Part shown: piece after piece, positions 1 through 11,034 of the stretch | How the letters are laid out: every line of letters begins with the position of its first letter | How positions within the stretch are numbered: the stretch's first letter is position 1 | Source of the DNA: Roridomyces roridus | Taxonomy: Eukaryota > Basidiomycota > Agaricomycetes > Agaricales > Mycenaceae | NCBI GenBank assembly: GCA_029378245.1 | Contig: JARKIF010000038.1 | Span: 310,001 to 374,000 of the forward strand | DNA: 64,000 bases | Direction of reading: 5' to 3' | The notes under the pieces: generated by a model | Database searches by the model: none | What the model was told of the DNA's origin: nothing | Seen by the model: the letters and a program-made list of their open reading frames with translations, nothing else | Position numbers and translations under genes: made by a program

Positions 1-1260
1 TCGCAACGTCACTACCTGGAACATTTCCTGCCTCCCTCATCGCCGATTCTCAGACGGGAGACGTATTATTGTCTCGAGCACGGGGCTGGTTGCGCGGAAG
101 GTACGTATTCTTCAATCATGTGGGGTGTGGTTAACAGATGATCCAAACACATCGATTCACGGCGTCCTTTCTGACCATGCTCCTTGTGAACGGGTTCTTG
201 CCTGCCAATGCAATTCTCGATGATTTCTTTGATAATTTTGCTCTGTTTCCGCCCGCCGACAGCGACAGCGAGTTGCCAGAGCTCGAAACCATTTTGAAGG
301 AGAAATCACTGCGAAGATTTGGACTGTTGAGATTTTCTCGCATGGGCGAAAGTGCGTCCTCGAATTATTACGAACTCACTTGCTTATCAAGTCACTCAGA
401 ACCCTTCATCAAGGACACCATTCATCGAATCTTGCTTCATTATTTGGTCACCAGGAATCACCCCAAACCGCTGTCAAGGAATCTGTGATCAGAGCGACTC
501 TTTCGAGTCTTGAGGACGATAAGTTATTCGCTGACGGGGTCAGTCTTGAAGCGTCTTTCTTCAAATTGCCGCTGACGAACCTCGTAGGATGACCAGGACC
601 TGTGTCACCAGGCCAGAGCCGCACTCAAGAGCCTGCCCAACCTATCTTCTAAACTCGGTTCCTTCGGCACCCTCAGAGTCGTCGCGTCTTTCCCCGCTCA
701 GACGCGTATAGGCCGACTACCGTCCAGCTCCACTCGCTATGCCGCAAATATGAACATGGGGTTGTTCCAAGAAATGCACGAGGGACTCAACACCTGGGAT
801 ATGGTGAGAAACTTGTCATTCAGAATCGCTGGCATTCAGCGCAAGCCGGATTATGTCACTATCGACGAGGACAGCCCCGTCCCGGTGCAGAAAATTCGAA
901 GTTCTCGCGCAGAAGTTGAACACTCACCGGTGCGGCGTTCGCCGAGGAAACGAAAGGCGGAGGACGTCGCCGACGACGACAACGAGGCGGATGGAACCGA
1001 TACCCGCAGTCCGAAGAAGGCGAAGGTTCGAAATCTGAACCTCGCCCACCACCGGTACGGCAGTCGAAGAGGAAGCGTGAGACGGAGGAGGAAGAGGCTT
1101 CGGACACCAGTGCTGCGGTGGCTGGCGACGATGCTCGTCCGAAGAAGAAAGGGCGTTCTCAGCCTGAGCAGTCAGTGGTGCGGCAGTCACCCAAGAAAAA
1201 ACCAAGGCTTGATTTATTCACTAGACCCTGTGCTTCAGCGGTCTTTGTATACCATTTATT
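1..1260 (+). CDS. uncharacterised basic nuclear protein, 5' partial, frame disturbed
   Basis: I do not recognise the family. The clearest exon starts after an AG at 586-587 and runs open through the ATG at 750 to about 1025. It ends in a charged stretch with SPVRRSPRKRK, then an acidic run, then TRSPKKAK, which looks like bipartite nuclear-localisation signals. From about 1022 the coding character moves to another frame, with QSKRKRETEEEE, RPKKKGR and RQSPKKKPRL, closing at a stop near 1281. Only a 38-nt GT..AG segment (1026-1063) would join the two frames. That is shorter than any other intron here, so this may be a frameshift in a decaying gene. Upstream segments at 2-100 and 380-590 are open but unassigned. 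The gene enters from the left edge, so its start is outside the window. Confidence 0.35.
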
Positions 1261-1359
1261 TATGTTGGAATCTTACTTGTAGTGCAGATGAACTCCCATT
1301 TGAGACCTTCTCTGACTCGGATGAGTCACGGTCGAATCGGGCTTCGAATGCATATTGAA

Positions 1360-1927
1360 ATATTCAGCTACTCAGGCCTAGTTGTGCACCCACGCGGATA
1401 TGTACATGTAGTACCGGCGCGGAAAAGTGGTTTCACAGATGAGCAAGAGGGTATCCAGAGGGAGTTCAACGCCACAAGCTAAGCCGGGCAAGGTCTTAGG
1501 TCGTCCAAGTCATCAGAGAGTGTCCTCGTCTCCGTGGGACCAGCGGGTCCATGGCTACCTCGGCGGGTGTCAACGTAGCAATTATAGGCTGTATCATTGC
1601 CGTTCGCCGTAGCCTCGTACCTGGTACAGTCCTACAGCTCGCCCTACGAGGTACGAGCGGCAACTGAGAAGCGGCTGTCTGCGTCTGTCAAGAGATACTA
1701 ACCTCGGCCGAGACTGAATCGCCCGCATTTCCAAATCCGAAATCGTCCGCCTTCTATAAGTGAGTTGTTGTCGAGCGACGTAGGTTTGCGCGCGAGATGA
1801 CCGTTATAAACAGAGCAGTGATGTGGCCTATGTAACTGACAGACACGCCTTTTTCTAAGTTTTCTTGCCCGCTACACGTCGTTGCGATTGGAACATTGGA
1901 AATACTACTCGGGAATAAACTACTTGA
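1360..1927. other. intergenic, nothing recognised
   Basis: Convergent spacer between the basic-protein gene and the M28 gene. I see no gene, RNA or repeat in it. Confidence 0.4.
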
Positions 1928-3385
1928 TTACTTGAACTGGCTCGCGCCCATCTGGTCCGCTGCGTCCCATATCCTCTCAAAGCTCAACACCTGCCTCGCA
2001 AGCGCCTCCGTATTGATCAGCTTGCGCTCGTCAAAGTCCTTGCCGTAAATCTTCAGCAACCACGGCGGACTCGTCACCAAGCTGACTTCCGGAATGCCAG
2101 CAACGAGTAAAGGACGACCTTCTCCACTCTGCGGAATCTGGCCGGTATTCGGGTTGAGCACGCGGGTGATGTTGGGCTCGACTCCAGACCACAATTCTTG
2201 CGTGAGCGACGCAAGAGACGAAGACGATGCGAATAGCCACTCGGGCTCGAGGGCGTCGGTGATAGTGTACGTGTTCTTCGAGAGGTTCTCCACAAACTTG
2301 ACGCCACCCAGATGCTCGACGCAGCTGCCAAATACGGCTGTCTTGCCTACCGTCCCGTTCCACAACTCAGGGTGCGCACTGAGCCAGACGTTCGTGGCCC
2401 GCTGCGGCGCAGGGACGAGTTGGCCATAGTGCATGTGACCGGTGACGAAGAGCAAGATGGTCGTCCGTCGCGGAGGATGGGCCTTGAGCTGCTTGGCATA
2501 ATGCAACAACGCAATGTGCCCGTTCTCTTCGAGAGCGTTGACACCGTCCGTGTGCGTCGACAAGATGGCAGTCTCGTTCCGCAGCGACTTGTCCGTGCCG
2601 GGAACGACGACGTAGAGCGTGCGCGAGTGGACGTTGGGAATGCGAACCTCGGGAAGAGACAGTGTCCCTGTCGAGCCGGAGGCAGCAGCAGCCACGAGCT
2701 GCTCGGCGGCTTTGGAGGTCGCGACAAAGACGCCAGGGATCGCGGGATTGGACTCCTGGAACGGAATGTATTGCGCGTCCGCGAGCTCCGTCGAGATACC
2801 GTCCCAGATGTAGACAACACCCCGAACACCAGCGTCGGCAGCGGCCGCGAGATTGGTGCCCCCAACAGCGCTAACGGCAGGAACACCGATGGCAGCCGGG
2901 AAGGGAACGGGCAACGTCGACCAGGTACCGAAGAGAGTATTGAAGTTGAGGGCCGTGTTGGTGAGATTGGCGATGGCGATGGCACCCTTGGCGGGGGCCC
3001 AATCCGTTGCAGCTGAGCTGTTGGTCGTCATAACGTTGACGAGCTTGCCGGTAACTGTAGACAAGTTTGTGCCGGAGTAGGGGATTGCACCAGCAAGCTG
3101 AATGCTCTGCAGCTGGCCATGGACGGCAAGGATAGGCTGGACGACGGGCGGATCGTTGTACGAGAAGGAGATGGTGTCGGACTGGACAAAGAACCCAATC
3201 GCCTTGAGAGACGACTCAATGTGAGTGATGAGGATGTTATGGGTCGGTGAACCCGTTAGACGAGCCTGCAGCTTTGCGAGCAGGTCAATCTCGGATTGGA
3301 ACCAGGCAAGGTCCGCGTCCGCCTTCCCGTGGTCTGCTGCAACGAATGTGGTGGCCGCAAGAAGCCCCAAGAAGAATGCGCGCAT
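1928..3385 (-). CDS. secreted M28-like zinc aminopeptidase with PA-type insert
   Basis: Single-exon gene for a 485-residue protein. I chose the ATG at 3385 because it begins a clean signal peptide (MRAFFLGLLAATTFVAA); an in-frame ATG 18 codons upstream would bury it. The middle (roughly residues 80-230) resembles a protease-associated domain. The peptidase core follows with HTDGVNALEENG, where His/Asp and the EEN motif match metal ligand and catalytic Glu positions of the M28 family, then TTILLFVTGHMHYGQL. Several NxS/T sequons fit a secreted glycoprotein. Known: M28 enzymes remove N-terminal residues from peptides using two zinc ions. Inference: extracellular peptide processing. Some fungal relatives lack part of the metal site, so activity is likely rather than proven. 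It stands alone, tail to tail with the broken gene on its left. Confidence 0.75.
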   Translation of the reverse strand: MRAFFLGLLAATTFVAADHGKADADLAWFQSEIDLLAKLQARLTGSPTHNILITHIESSLKAIGFFVQSDTISFSYNDPPVVQPILAVHGQLQSIQLAGAIPYSGTNLSTVTGKLVNVMTTNSSAATDWAPAKGAIAIANLTNTALNFNTLFGTWSTLPVPFPAAIGVPAVSAVGGTNLAAAADAGVRGVVYIWDGISTELADAQYIPFQESNPAIPGVFVATSKAAEQLVAAAASGSTGTLSLPEVRIPNVHSRTLYVVVPGTDKSLRNETAILSTHTDGVNALEENGHIALLHYAKQLKAHPPRRTTILLFVTGHMHYGQLVPAPQRATNVWLSAHPELWNGTVGKTAVFGSCVEHLGGVKFVENLSKNTYTITDALEPEWLFASSSSLASLTQELWSGVEPNITRVLNPNTGQIPQSGEGRPLLVAGIPEVSLVTSPPWLLKIYGKDFDERKLINTEALARQVLSFERIWDAADQMGASQFK

Positions 3386-4441
3386 GGTGGGAACGACGAC
3401 ATCCGTGGGCCTGGGTCGCGTTTTTATTGATGATCTCATGTGCCAGCTGACCAGAGGATCGTCGCTTCGCTAGTGGACGGTGTACCATCTTGCGCCATTA
3501 TTCGCAATCTTTTTCCACATGGGCTGACTGGGAAGTTGGGCCACGGACGGTCTGCTACCAAAGGATTGGAGCCAGGTGTATTCCGGACGAAGGAGGGTGC
3601 TTGGGGTATAACCTCGACATCCTACAATGTCGACTTGTGCGAGCGCGATGTTGGCGTTGTCGGGCAGAGAGGGCCTGACCGTTCGGATCACTGCAGCCCG
3701 CTATGCCGACGATGGCGATCAGTCTCTTACTTTGCCATCCCCCTTGGGGGTCGCGTCGATCATCGACACTGGCACTCAACGCACGCTCCGTCGTCTTGCA
3801 CAACCCTCTCCTGGCCCGAAATCATGACGCGTCCACGGCTTCCCTCTCCGCACATCTGGTTCAGAACGGTCTTGCTCTTATCTTGCTTTTGTTGCAATCT
3901 TGTCCATGACGACTCCATGTTCAGAACATGGAGTCGTGAACATGATGTTCTTGTCTTGTCCATGTTATTGTTCTTCGCCGAATCAGAAATGTGTTGGATG
4001 GACCCACCAAAGCAACCCAGCGAGCAATAAGTACAAGGATGCTGCACCCTCGGCATTCGCAACGGTTACCTTCCCATGGCCCCTCTCGAGAACTCAGACT
4101 CGCTCAAGAACTTGGATTCCAACCTCGATATCACCAACGTCATTCATGCGGGCTCACACCGGAACGCCCTGATTAGGCTGTGGGTGACCAATACGAAAAT
4201 CTGCAACTTGCCTTGCACCTAGATCTAGGGTACTTGAAGACTTATTTATCGTCGCTCGAATGCTCATGAATGTCATTTCAAAATGGTCTACTGCTACAGT
4301 CCAGGTATTATAGGGATACAGACAATAAGGGTGTATGCGTATGCGTGTAGTACAGATGCTCAAGAATCAAAAAAGAAAGAGTCCAGTCGAGCTCAAGAAA
4401 ATCGAATGTGTCCGTCATATCTAAGTCATCAGATCATACTC
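3386..4441. other. intergenic, one long palindrome, no gene recognised
   Basis: About 1 kb between two minus-strand genes; it holds the promoter side of the M28 gene and the 3' side of the Cys-rich gene. A 196-codon frame on the plus strand (3440-4030) has no family resemblance and I do not call it. The palindrome at 3909-3937 is listed separately. Confidence 0.4.
3909..3937. repeat. perfect inverted repeat, 14-bp arms, 1-nt loop
   Basis: ACGACTCCATGTTC, a single A, then its exact reverse complement. It lies about 520 bp upstream of the M28 peptidase start codon. It could be a dimeric factor site or a cruciform; no adjoining transposon features are visible. Confidence 0.85.
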
Positions 4442-7286
4442 CTACCGCCTGAAAGGATTGAGAATCTTCCCTTTCGACGAAGGGAGCGGTGGTGCAGGGG
4501 GATACGGCGCGGTCGTCGAATAGTACTCGTCTATCGTGCTCCCATTCGAGAACCTCGATCGCTCCGGAATGGGGGGTGGTGCGCGCACGGGCTCCCGGGG
4601 CTCGGGAACGCGCCTCGGAAGACCCGTTACCTGTGAATACAACGAGGGCGCAGAGAGCGTGCTTGCACTGGAGCCAGATTGGTGCCTCTCATGCCCAGCA
4701 ACGTGATGGTAGTGATGATGCTGCACCTCCTCCACGCGACCGCGAGGATACTCGTAGGACGCAATGAGCGTGTCCATGTCCCGGCCTTCCTCTGCCGCAC
4801 GCATCTTCCCCGCCTCTCCAACCGGCGTCTTACCCGCCATTGGCTGCAGCACCAAAGGCCGCAAGGACTGCGGCCTCCGACTGGCCTTGTGCCCAAATAG
4901 CTTCTCCCCAAACCTAATCAGCCTCCAACGCCATCCGCCACGATGAATTCCCTTCTGAGCCGCAAACTGCTCAGTCTGTTTCCCCCGCTTCTTCTGCGCC
5001 CGCCTTCGCCACAACCAAACGATGACGAGGAAGATGAAAGCACATCCCAGCGCCATCAGCAGAATCTCCCACCATTCCAGTGGGCGTCTGGATGACACGA
5101 CCGTAGGTGAGCTAATCCCACTGACACTGGGAAGCGGTGGGGCGCCGGGAGCAGTAGCGGATGCAACGTCCACAAAGTCGGAAAGGCAGGCGCCGAGCCC
5201 AGGGACGACGCTGGAGGATTGCTGGCACGCTGCGGTGACGCAAGTCCCGGCCCTTAGCACCTGGTTGTTGCTAGCGCATGCCAGACATTGGCTGGGCCCT
5301 GCACCAGAGCAACTCGAGCAGCTCGAATCGCATGTGATGCAACTCGAGGTCGTAGGGTCGAAGAACTGATTCTTGCTGCACGTGGGTAGACAACGACCGT
5401 TGGTGAGGACAGGACGGGAGGAAGGGCACGAAGTGCATTGATTGAAAGAGCCGCCGGAGCAGGAGGCGCAGTCCGGGTGGCAGATGAGGCAGGATCCGGA
5501 AGCCGAGAAGGTGTTGGATGGACAGGTGGGAACACATTTGCCCGACGAGGCGAGTTGGTTGGAGGTACACGTCAGGCAAAATGTCGCAGAGCCTGCACAG
5601 GTGCTGCAAGACGAATCGCACGCTACAGAACAATCAGACATGCTCGAAGAAACCAAACGAGCAACTCACCTGTGCAGGTCAAATTATCCTGCGGCGAAAC
5701 AAAAGTGCCTGTGGGGCAGCTCTGGACACACTTGCCGTTCGAGAGGAAGAATCCAGGAACGCAGCCCGTGCACTGCAGTTGATTGACCGTGGAAACGGAG
5801 GTGAAGTTTGGAATCTTGCACGAAGTGCACTTTGCGCCGCAACCTAGAAAGAATATGAGGACGCAAATCGAGACAATGATGGGAGAAAACGCACTGTCAC
5901 ACTCCAGCTTGTCATTATCGGCAATCAGCGACGAGCCAGCGCACACGCCATTCGCGTCTGCAGAAACACACGTCCCGTTGAGCAGGTACGTTCCCGCAGC
6001 GCACTGAACGCAGTCATTTGCCGTGCCAGCTGTGCATGTCTTGCATGCATTGGAACACGCAACGCAGTTGCCCCCGGACGAGAATGCGTTGGGAGGGCAC
6101 ACCGTTCCGTCTGACGCGACGCTCTGCGGCGGGATACATTGGGTGTGGTCGTTGCCGTCTTGCGTGAAACCCGTCTTGCAGGTTGTGCATTGGCCCGACC
6201 CGTCCGCGCAATTAGTGCAGCCGATTCCACATACTAGGAGGCAAGAATGAGTACAGAATATACAAGATACGATCAAGGAACTTACCAGAGCAGTCCCCTG
6301 AGGACGTGAGGAAGAAACCAGGCGCACATGTGCTGCACGCGGTTCCGTTGGCAGCCTTGGTGAACCCAGTGGTGCACGTGCAACTACCATCGGCACCACA
6401 AACGCCATTAACGCAATTGCAGGTGGCTGGAGCACCGGGAGGAACGGTGTTGAGACACTTGCCGCTGCCGGTCAAGCCGTCGTCGCAGTCTGTGCAGCCG
6501 CTAGGGCACGCGGTACAGCTGGGACCGAAAAATCCTGGAGCACAAGTGTCGCACGCGGCCCCCGTGAAGCCTGGAGCACAGGCACATGTCCCAGCCGCGG
6601 TACATACACCGGAGGATGCACACGGTGGTGAGCAGGCAGCGGACTCGATGTCGAAGAGGGTGAGCGAGTTTGGGGCGCTGGTAGGGAGTTGCGAAGTGTC
6701 GGGGATCGAGTCCCAAATGATGACACGGGAATTGGGGGAGGCGGGAGAGTTGACGGATATCCAAACGCTCGAGGAAAGCGCCAGAGAACGTGCTGTCAGT
6801 TGGGAGGAAGAGTTGGCCCGGATGGGAACTGAAGGGATGGTCGTGAATCCGGCGTCGCCCGAGTAGAATGACCCGGAGTAGATGGAAAGCCCAGGTTCTT
6901 GGGCGACATTAAGTGGGAGGACGAGGGAAGTGGTCGAGTTCTTGAACCCCGGAGACGAGGTGAGGGTGGCGGATGAGGATGTGAGGAGGTTGTGAAGAAG
7001 CTCCGGGTTTGTTGTAGATGTGTATTGCCCGGGAAGAAGGAGGGCGGAGGGAGTACCAGGGACGGATATAGTGACCCCGACTGTGGACAACGTCAGCGAG
7101 GTTGTTGGTGAAGGACGATGCAACGCACTGGTTGTGTTAGAGTAGCCTTGTAAGCATTGGCCTGCAGTGCAGACGATAGCAGAAAGATTAGATGCCGCCA
7201 CTGCAGACGCGTCAGTCGTGATAGGTGGCAACAGATGCGGAACACTCACGACTACTGGCGGCCAAAATTGCAGGAGGGATGAGCAT
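4442..7286 (-). CDS. Cys-rich (furin/EGF-like repeat) type I membrane protein
   Basis: Five exons (7286-7250, 7200-6286, 6233-5901, 5843-5670, 5622-4442) give 879 residues with the frame kept throughout. The N-terminus ([12 protein letters not shown]) is a short hydrophobic signal. A Ser/Thr-rich region with many sequons follows, then about 300 residues of CxxC/CxxxC repeats: EGF-like motifs such as [15 protein letters not shown], then furin/growth-factor-receptor type repeats ([27 protein letters not shown]). One transmembrane helix ([20 protein letters not shown]) is followed by a basic [10 protein letters not shown] stop and a 200-residue cytoplasmic tail rich in Pro and His. Inference: a cell-surface or wall-sensing protein; no kinase is attached. 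All four introns are phase 1. The 57-nt intron 5844-5900 is itself open and in frame. The start codon is my best choice rather than certain. Confidence 0.7.
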
Positions 7287-7362
7287 GATGCGCTGGGAGG
7301 CACAGTAGATGGTGGTGGTAAGGGAGAGAGAAGTGGTAAACAACGTTGGCCACAGATTCGGG

Positions 7363-7607
7363 CATTGTCCAAGGCGGGACAGACGCTATTGTTGCGCCCC
7401 ATTGTTCGCGGGACAATGGAAGTTTTCACTTTGGCCGTCCTGCCCAAAGTGAGTCATTGTCCGCATCGAGGCTGTGCGTTCGGGCCATGGCGAAGCTGAA
7501 CAATGGCTGGAGAATCAAGAGGCTGATCGCTGGACCCAACGTCGTCCAAGACGGTTTCTCAGAGCGCGATGTTTGTCCATTGTTTGTACACCACGGCTCC
7601 ATTGTCC
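7363..7607. promoter_or_regulatory. cluster of eight ATTGT/ACAAT motifs in a divergent promoter
   Basis: In the spacer between two divergently transcribed genes the pentamer ATTGT, or its complement ACAAT, occurs at 7363-7370, 7387-7393, 7399-7407, 7411-7419, 7455-7462, 7498-7506, 7577-7585 and 7599-7607, mostly as CATTGTCC or CCATTGTT. Random expectation for one pentamer on both strands in 245 bp is about 0.5. The core agrees with the WWCAAWG class bound by HMG-box proteins. Binding is inferred. Confidence 0.5.
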
Positions 7608-7816
7608 AAATCCGGCAGCTCTTTCCCACGACTCTTGCTCGGTGCCGTGCTCTCCAGCTACAGTAAGTAACATAGCATCGAAGCCAGCCCTTCTTCCGGC
7701 ACCGTTCTCAAGCCATGTCCAAGGAGAGTCAATTGAGGTGAGATGCGGTTCCGACATGGTCATTCACACGATACAAAAGCCCGCCCGGGGCCGCAGCTAA
7801 CCGTCTCTCAGCAGCC

Positions 7817-10446
7817 ATGTCTCCGCGATACGGCCTGCACTACATCCATCTCGGCTCAGATCTCGTCGAGCTCCCCGTGTTGAACGTCCGCGCGGAGGCT
7901 AGCATCAAAGAGCTCGCAGCACGCGTCAAACTCATTCAGACCTACCGAAACAATGCGGACCACGCCATTGAACCTGTCTATTGCTTCCCAGTGCCTGCGC
8001 GCGCTGCAGTGTGCAGTTTCGCAATGACCAAACAAGATGGCACGCGCGTAGTTGGTCGCGTCCTCGAAAAGGATGAGGCGAAGAAGACATACGATGCTGC
8101 CGTCGAGAAAGGGGTGCAGGCTTCGTTGATGGAACGGCAGTACGCAGATGGTGAGCTACCTCTCAGCTCATTCCAAAATCTGACTTGGCCCAGTGTTCCA
8201 GGTTTCGGTGGGGAACATTCCTCCAGGGGAAGAAGTCAAGATTGAGCTCGTTTATGCTACCGAGCTCTCCGAGGACGAAGAAAACGATTCCATTCGTTTT
8301 CATCTTCCCGCAGGGATTGGCGCCCGCTACGGCCAAGCACCCGCTTCCGATACCGCATTCAAAGGAACACCATTCTTGAATGTTGCTATCGCTATCGAGG
8401 CCGTCGCTCCCATCTCCAAAATCACCTGCATTTCGCACACGGTCTCCACAGAACTCGGCCCAGACCCTACCCTCCCCAATTTCAAAGACCTGCCCTTCTC
8501 CCATTACGCGCGCGTATCCCTCATCTCGGAGGCGCAACTCGACAAAGATTTTGTTCTGACCGTCAAATCCGCCGGCTTGGACGCCCCGCGCTGTATCGCA
8601 GAACTCCACCCGACGCACGACACAGTAGCGCTTTCCCTCACCCTCGTTCCGCGCTTCACACTCCCGGATTTGCGCCGCCAAGAATTCATTATCCTCGTCG
8701 ACCGCAGCGGCTCCATGTCCGGTGCCCGTATCGCTGCCGCCTGCAGAGCGCTAGTAATCATGCTCCGCGGCCTCCCCCACGCCGACACCCTCTTCCAAAT
8801 TGCCTCCTTTGGCGACCGCACGAGTGCTCTCTGGCCTGATGGTAGCAAACCGTACAACCAGCAGACGCTGCAAGAGGCGACGAAGCATGTTGATGGGATG
8901 AAGGCTAACTACGGGGGAACGGAAATCCGGGCTGCGCTGCAATACTGTGTTGCGAAGCGTTGCTGTGATCGGTCTACGAGCATCCTCGTGCTCACGGACG
9001 GTGATGCGTGGGATATCCCCGGGGTGCTAGAGGCTGTCAAGACGGCCGTAGATGGCGCACCGGCGGATGCGCCCATTCGGATGTCCGTGCTCGGTATTGG
9101 TAACATGGTGTCGACAGGAATGTGTGAGGGAATCGCGCGGGTGGGACATGGGGCATGTATTCTCGTTGGTGAGGAGGAGACGAGCTTTACGGGCAAGATT
9201 GCGAGGCTTTTGAAAGCTGCGCGCACCCCGATCATCTCAAATGTGGCTGTTGATTGGGGACGTCCTGTGGTAGAGGAGGCGGAGCTCGGAGGAGGTGATT
9301 TTGAGATTGTAGAAGCTCCGCAAATGGAACCACAGCAGCCCGCCACCTTGAACCTTTTCGTCGAGGACATAGATCCGACAATTTTCGAGGAGACGGTAGC
9401 GCCTCCAGCTCCTCCCGTGGTCCTCCCCCCTCCTTCAGCGGTGCAGCAATCACCCTTCAAGATTCGTACCATCTCCCCGGGAATCCGACTGAATGTATAT
9501 GCCATTTTGCAAGGTACTTTTCGCTTCCTACCTCGCCACTTTGATCAACATCCTCTCCACAGGTCAGAGCGTTCCGGAAGCCGTCATCCTTCACGGGTCT
9601 ACGGCCGAAGGCGCCAAGATTGAGCTCCGCGTCCCGGTCTCGCTCAGCCGCCTTCCCAGCGATCCCACGGAACCCTCTTCCATCCACGCCCTGGCCGCCC
9701 GAAAGATCATTCAGGATCTGGAGGACGGGAATCACCCTTTCCTCCAGATATCGGACGCCGGCCTCCGTTCTCGAACCGTCAAGGCCAGCATTGTGAGATT
9801 GGGGACCACCTACTCCATCGCTTCTATCCACACCTCGTTCGTCGCTGTTGACGAGAGTCAGCCCGAGGTTCTGGCGGGAGTGCCCTCTGTTTTGGAGGAG
9901 GAGGAAGAACAATCTGACGACGATATGGGATTCGGATTGTTCGGTGGAGGCCCTAGCGGTACAACAACATCCTTCCTGGCGGGCGTGGATGCGAGCTCGG
10001 ACGACGATATGGGATTTGGTCTTTTTGAAGATGACGACGACGACGTGGCGGGCGCTTCCATACCCGCCGCTTCAGATGCCGCTACTCCTACGACCGAGGC
10101 TTTCGCAACGGACCCCCTCGAGGCGCTCGCCCGTCTTCAATCCTTCGACGGTCAATTCTCCACTCACGTCCTCGCCTTGATTAAAACCCAATCCGACAAC
10201 GACATCCCGTCGATCCGCGGCTTGCTATTCCCGACCGCAGCCAATGGCTCCGTCCCAGACGAAGTCATCGCCACACTGCTAGCGATGGCGTTCCTCTCCA
10301 CGAAATTGGATGCAGATGTGGAGCCCGAGTCTTGGGAGGAGATGTATAAGAAAGCGAAGGAGTACGTGCAAGAGGCTTTGCTGACGTTGAATCTAAGTGT
10401 TCCGGTGGAGGGGTTGGAGAGTGAGGTGGCCAAGATGCTTGTATGA
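7817..10446 (+). CDS. VIT and von Willebrand A domain protein with two stalk-like motifs
   Basis: Three exons (7817-8150, 8194-9513, 9563-10446) encode 845 residues. Introns are 8151-8193 (43 nt, acceptor CAG at 8191-8193) and 9514-9562. Residues 1-140 form a VIT domain (QTYRNNADHAIEPVYCFPVP, then IPPGEEVKIEL). A VWA domain follows at about 275-450 with an intact MIDAS start DRSGSMSG, GGTEIRAAL and LVLTDGDAWD. An acidic linker near residues 665-710 carries SDDDMGFGLF twice, 28 residues apart, inside D/E-rich sequence. The last 140 residues resemble the C-terminal region of VWA5/PARP4-like proteins (FDGQFSTHVLALIK). There is no signal peptide, so it is probably intracellular. Known: VWA domains bind partners through a metal ion. 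The specific function is unknown to me; the stalk-like motifs suggest contact with stalk-binding factors. Confidence 0.8.
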
Positions 10447-11030
10447 GTGGGGTTACGCGTAGCCTGCCTACCTTTTAGCGCGGGGTGTGTGCCAATTGGG
10501 CGGTGGAAACGTTACGTATCGATTTTTTGTTTCAGTTCTGTCTCTGCTTCAAGTTCTTGGCGCAGGCAGCCACCATACGACAAACCAGCCAGCTATAGAT
10601 AATCAATCCGACTGCTACAGGTGTAGTCGCATCAAGGCGGACATCGGCAAACACATTGAAGGGACCAGCAGCTGCCGCGAGACGAATCGGTACCAGCTCG
10701 TCGTTCAGGGCGTGCGAACGGGCGAAACCTTGAACTGGGATCTTTCTTTGCTCAATCTATCAACTTTGAGACAATGAGCTGACACTCTTCAGACCGCGGA
10801 ACCCGTGTCCACGAGCAAAAGTGACCAGCCACACGCGTGCGGAGGCCCTTGTCGACGTCAATACGAAGATGGTAATGTTCATTATCGCAAGCCCAAAGTC
10901 TTTCGTATGGCGTTGCCTCGTACCAAGGACGGCAACGGCAAGTGGAAGAAGAATTTGGGCCGCCCATCGACATCAAGAACTAGATCGAGGCAAGTCTGCC
11001 GTTTTTATTTTAGAGTTCTTCCAAGCGGCC
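10447..11030. other. intergenic, no gene called
   Basis: Sequence between the VIT/VWA gene and the retroelement remnant. A minus-strand frame at 10752-10976 is open for 74 codons and continues into another open stretch with a hydrophobic segment, but I see neither a family nor convincing splice sites. Confidence 0.3.
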
Positions 11031-11034
11031 TCGT

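Noticed and set aside
3440..4030. 196-codon plus-strand frame
   Set aside because: Runs through promoter sequence and a palindrome; composition is not protein-like.
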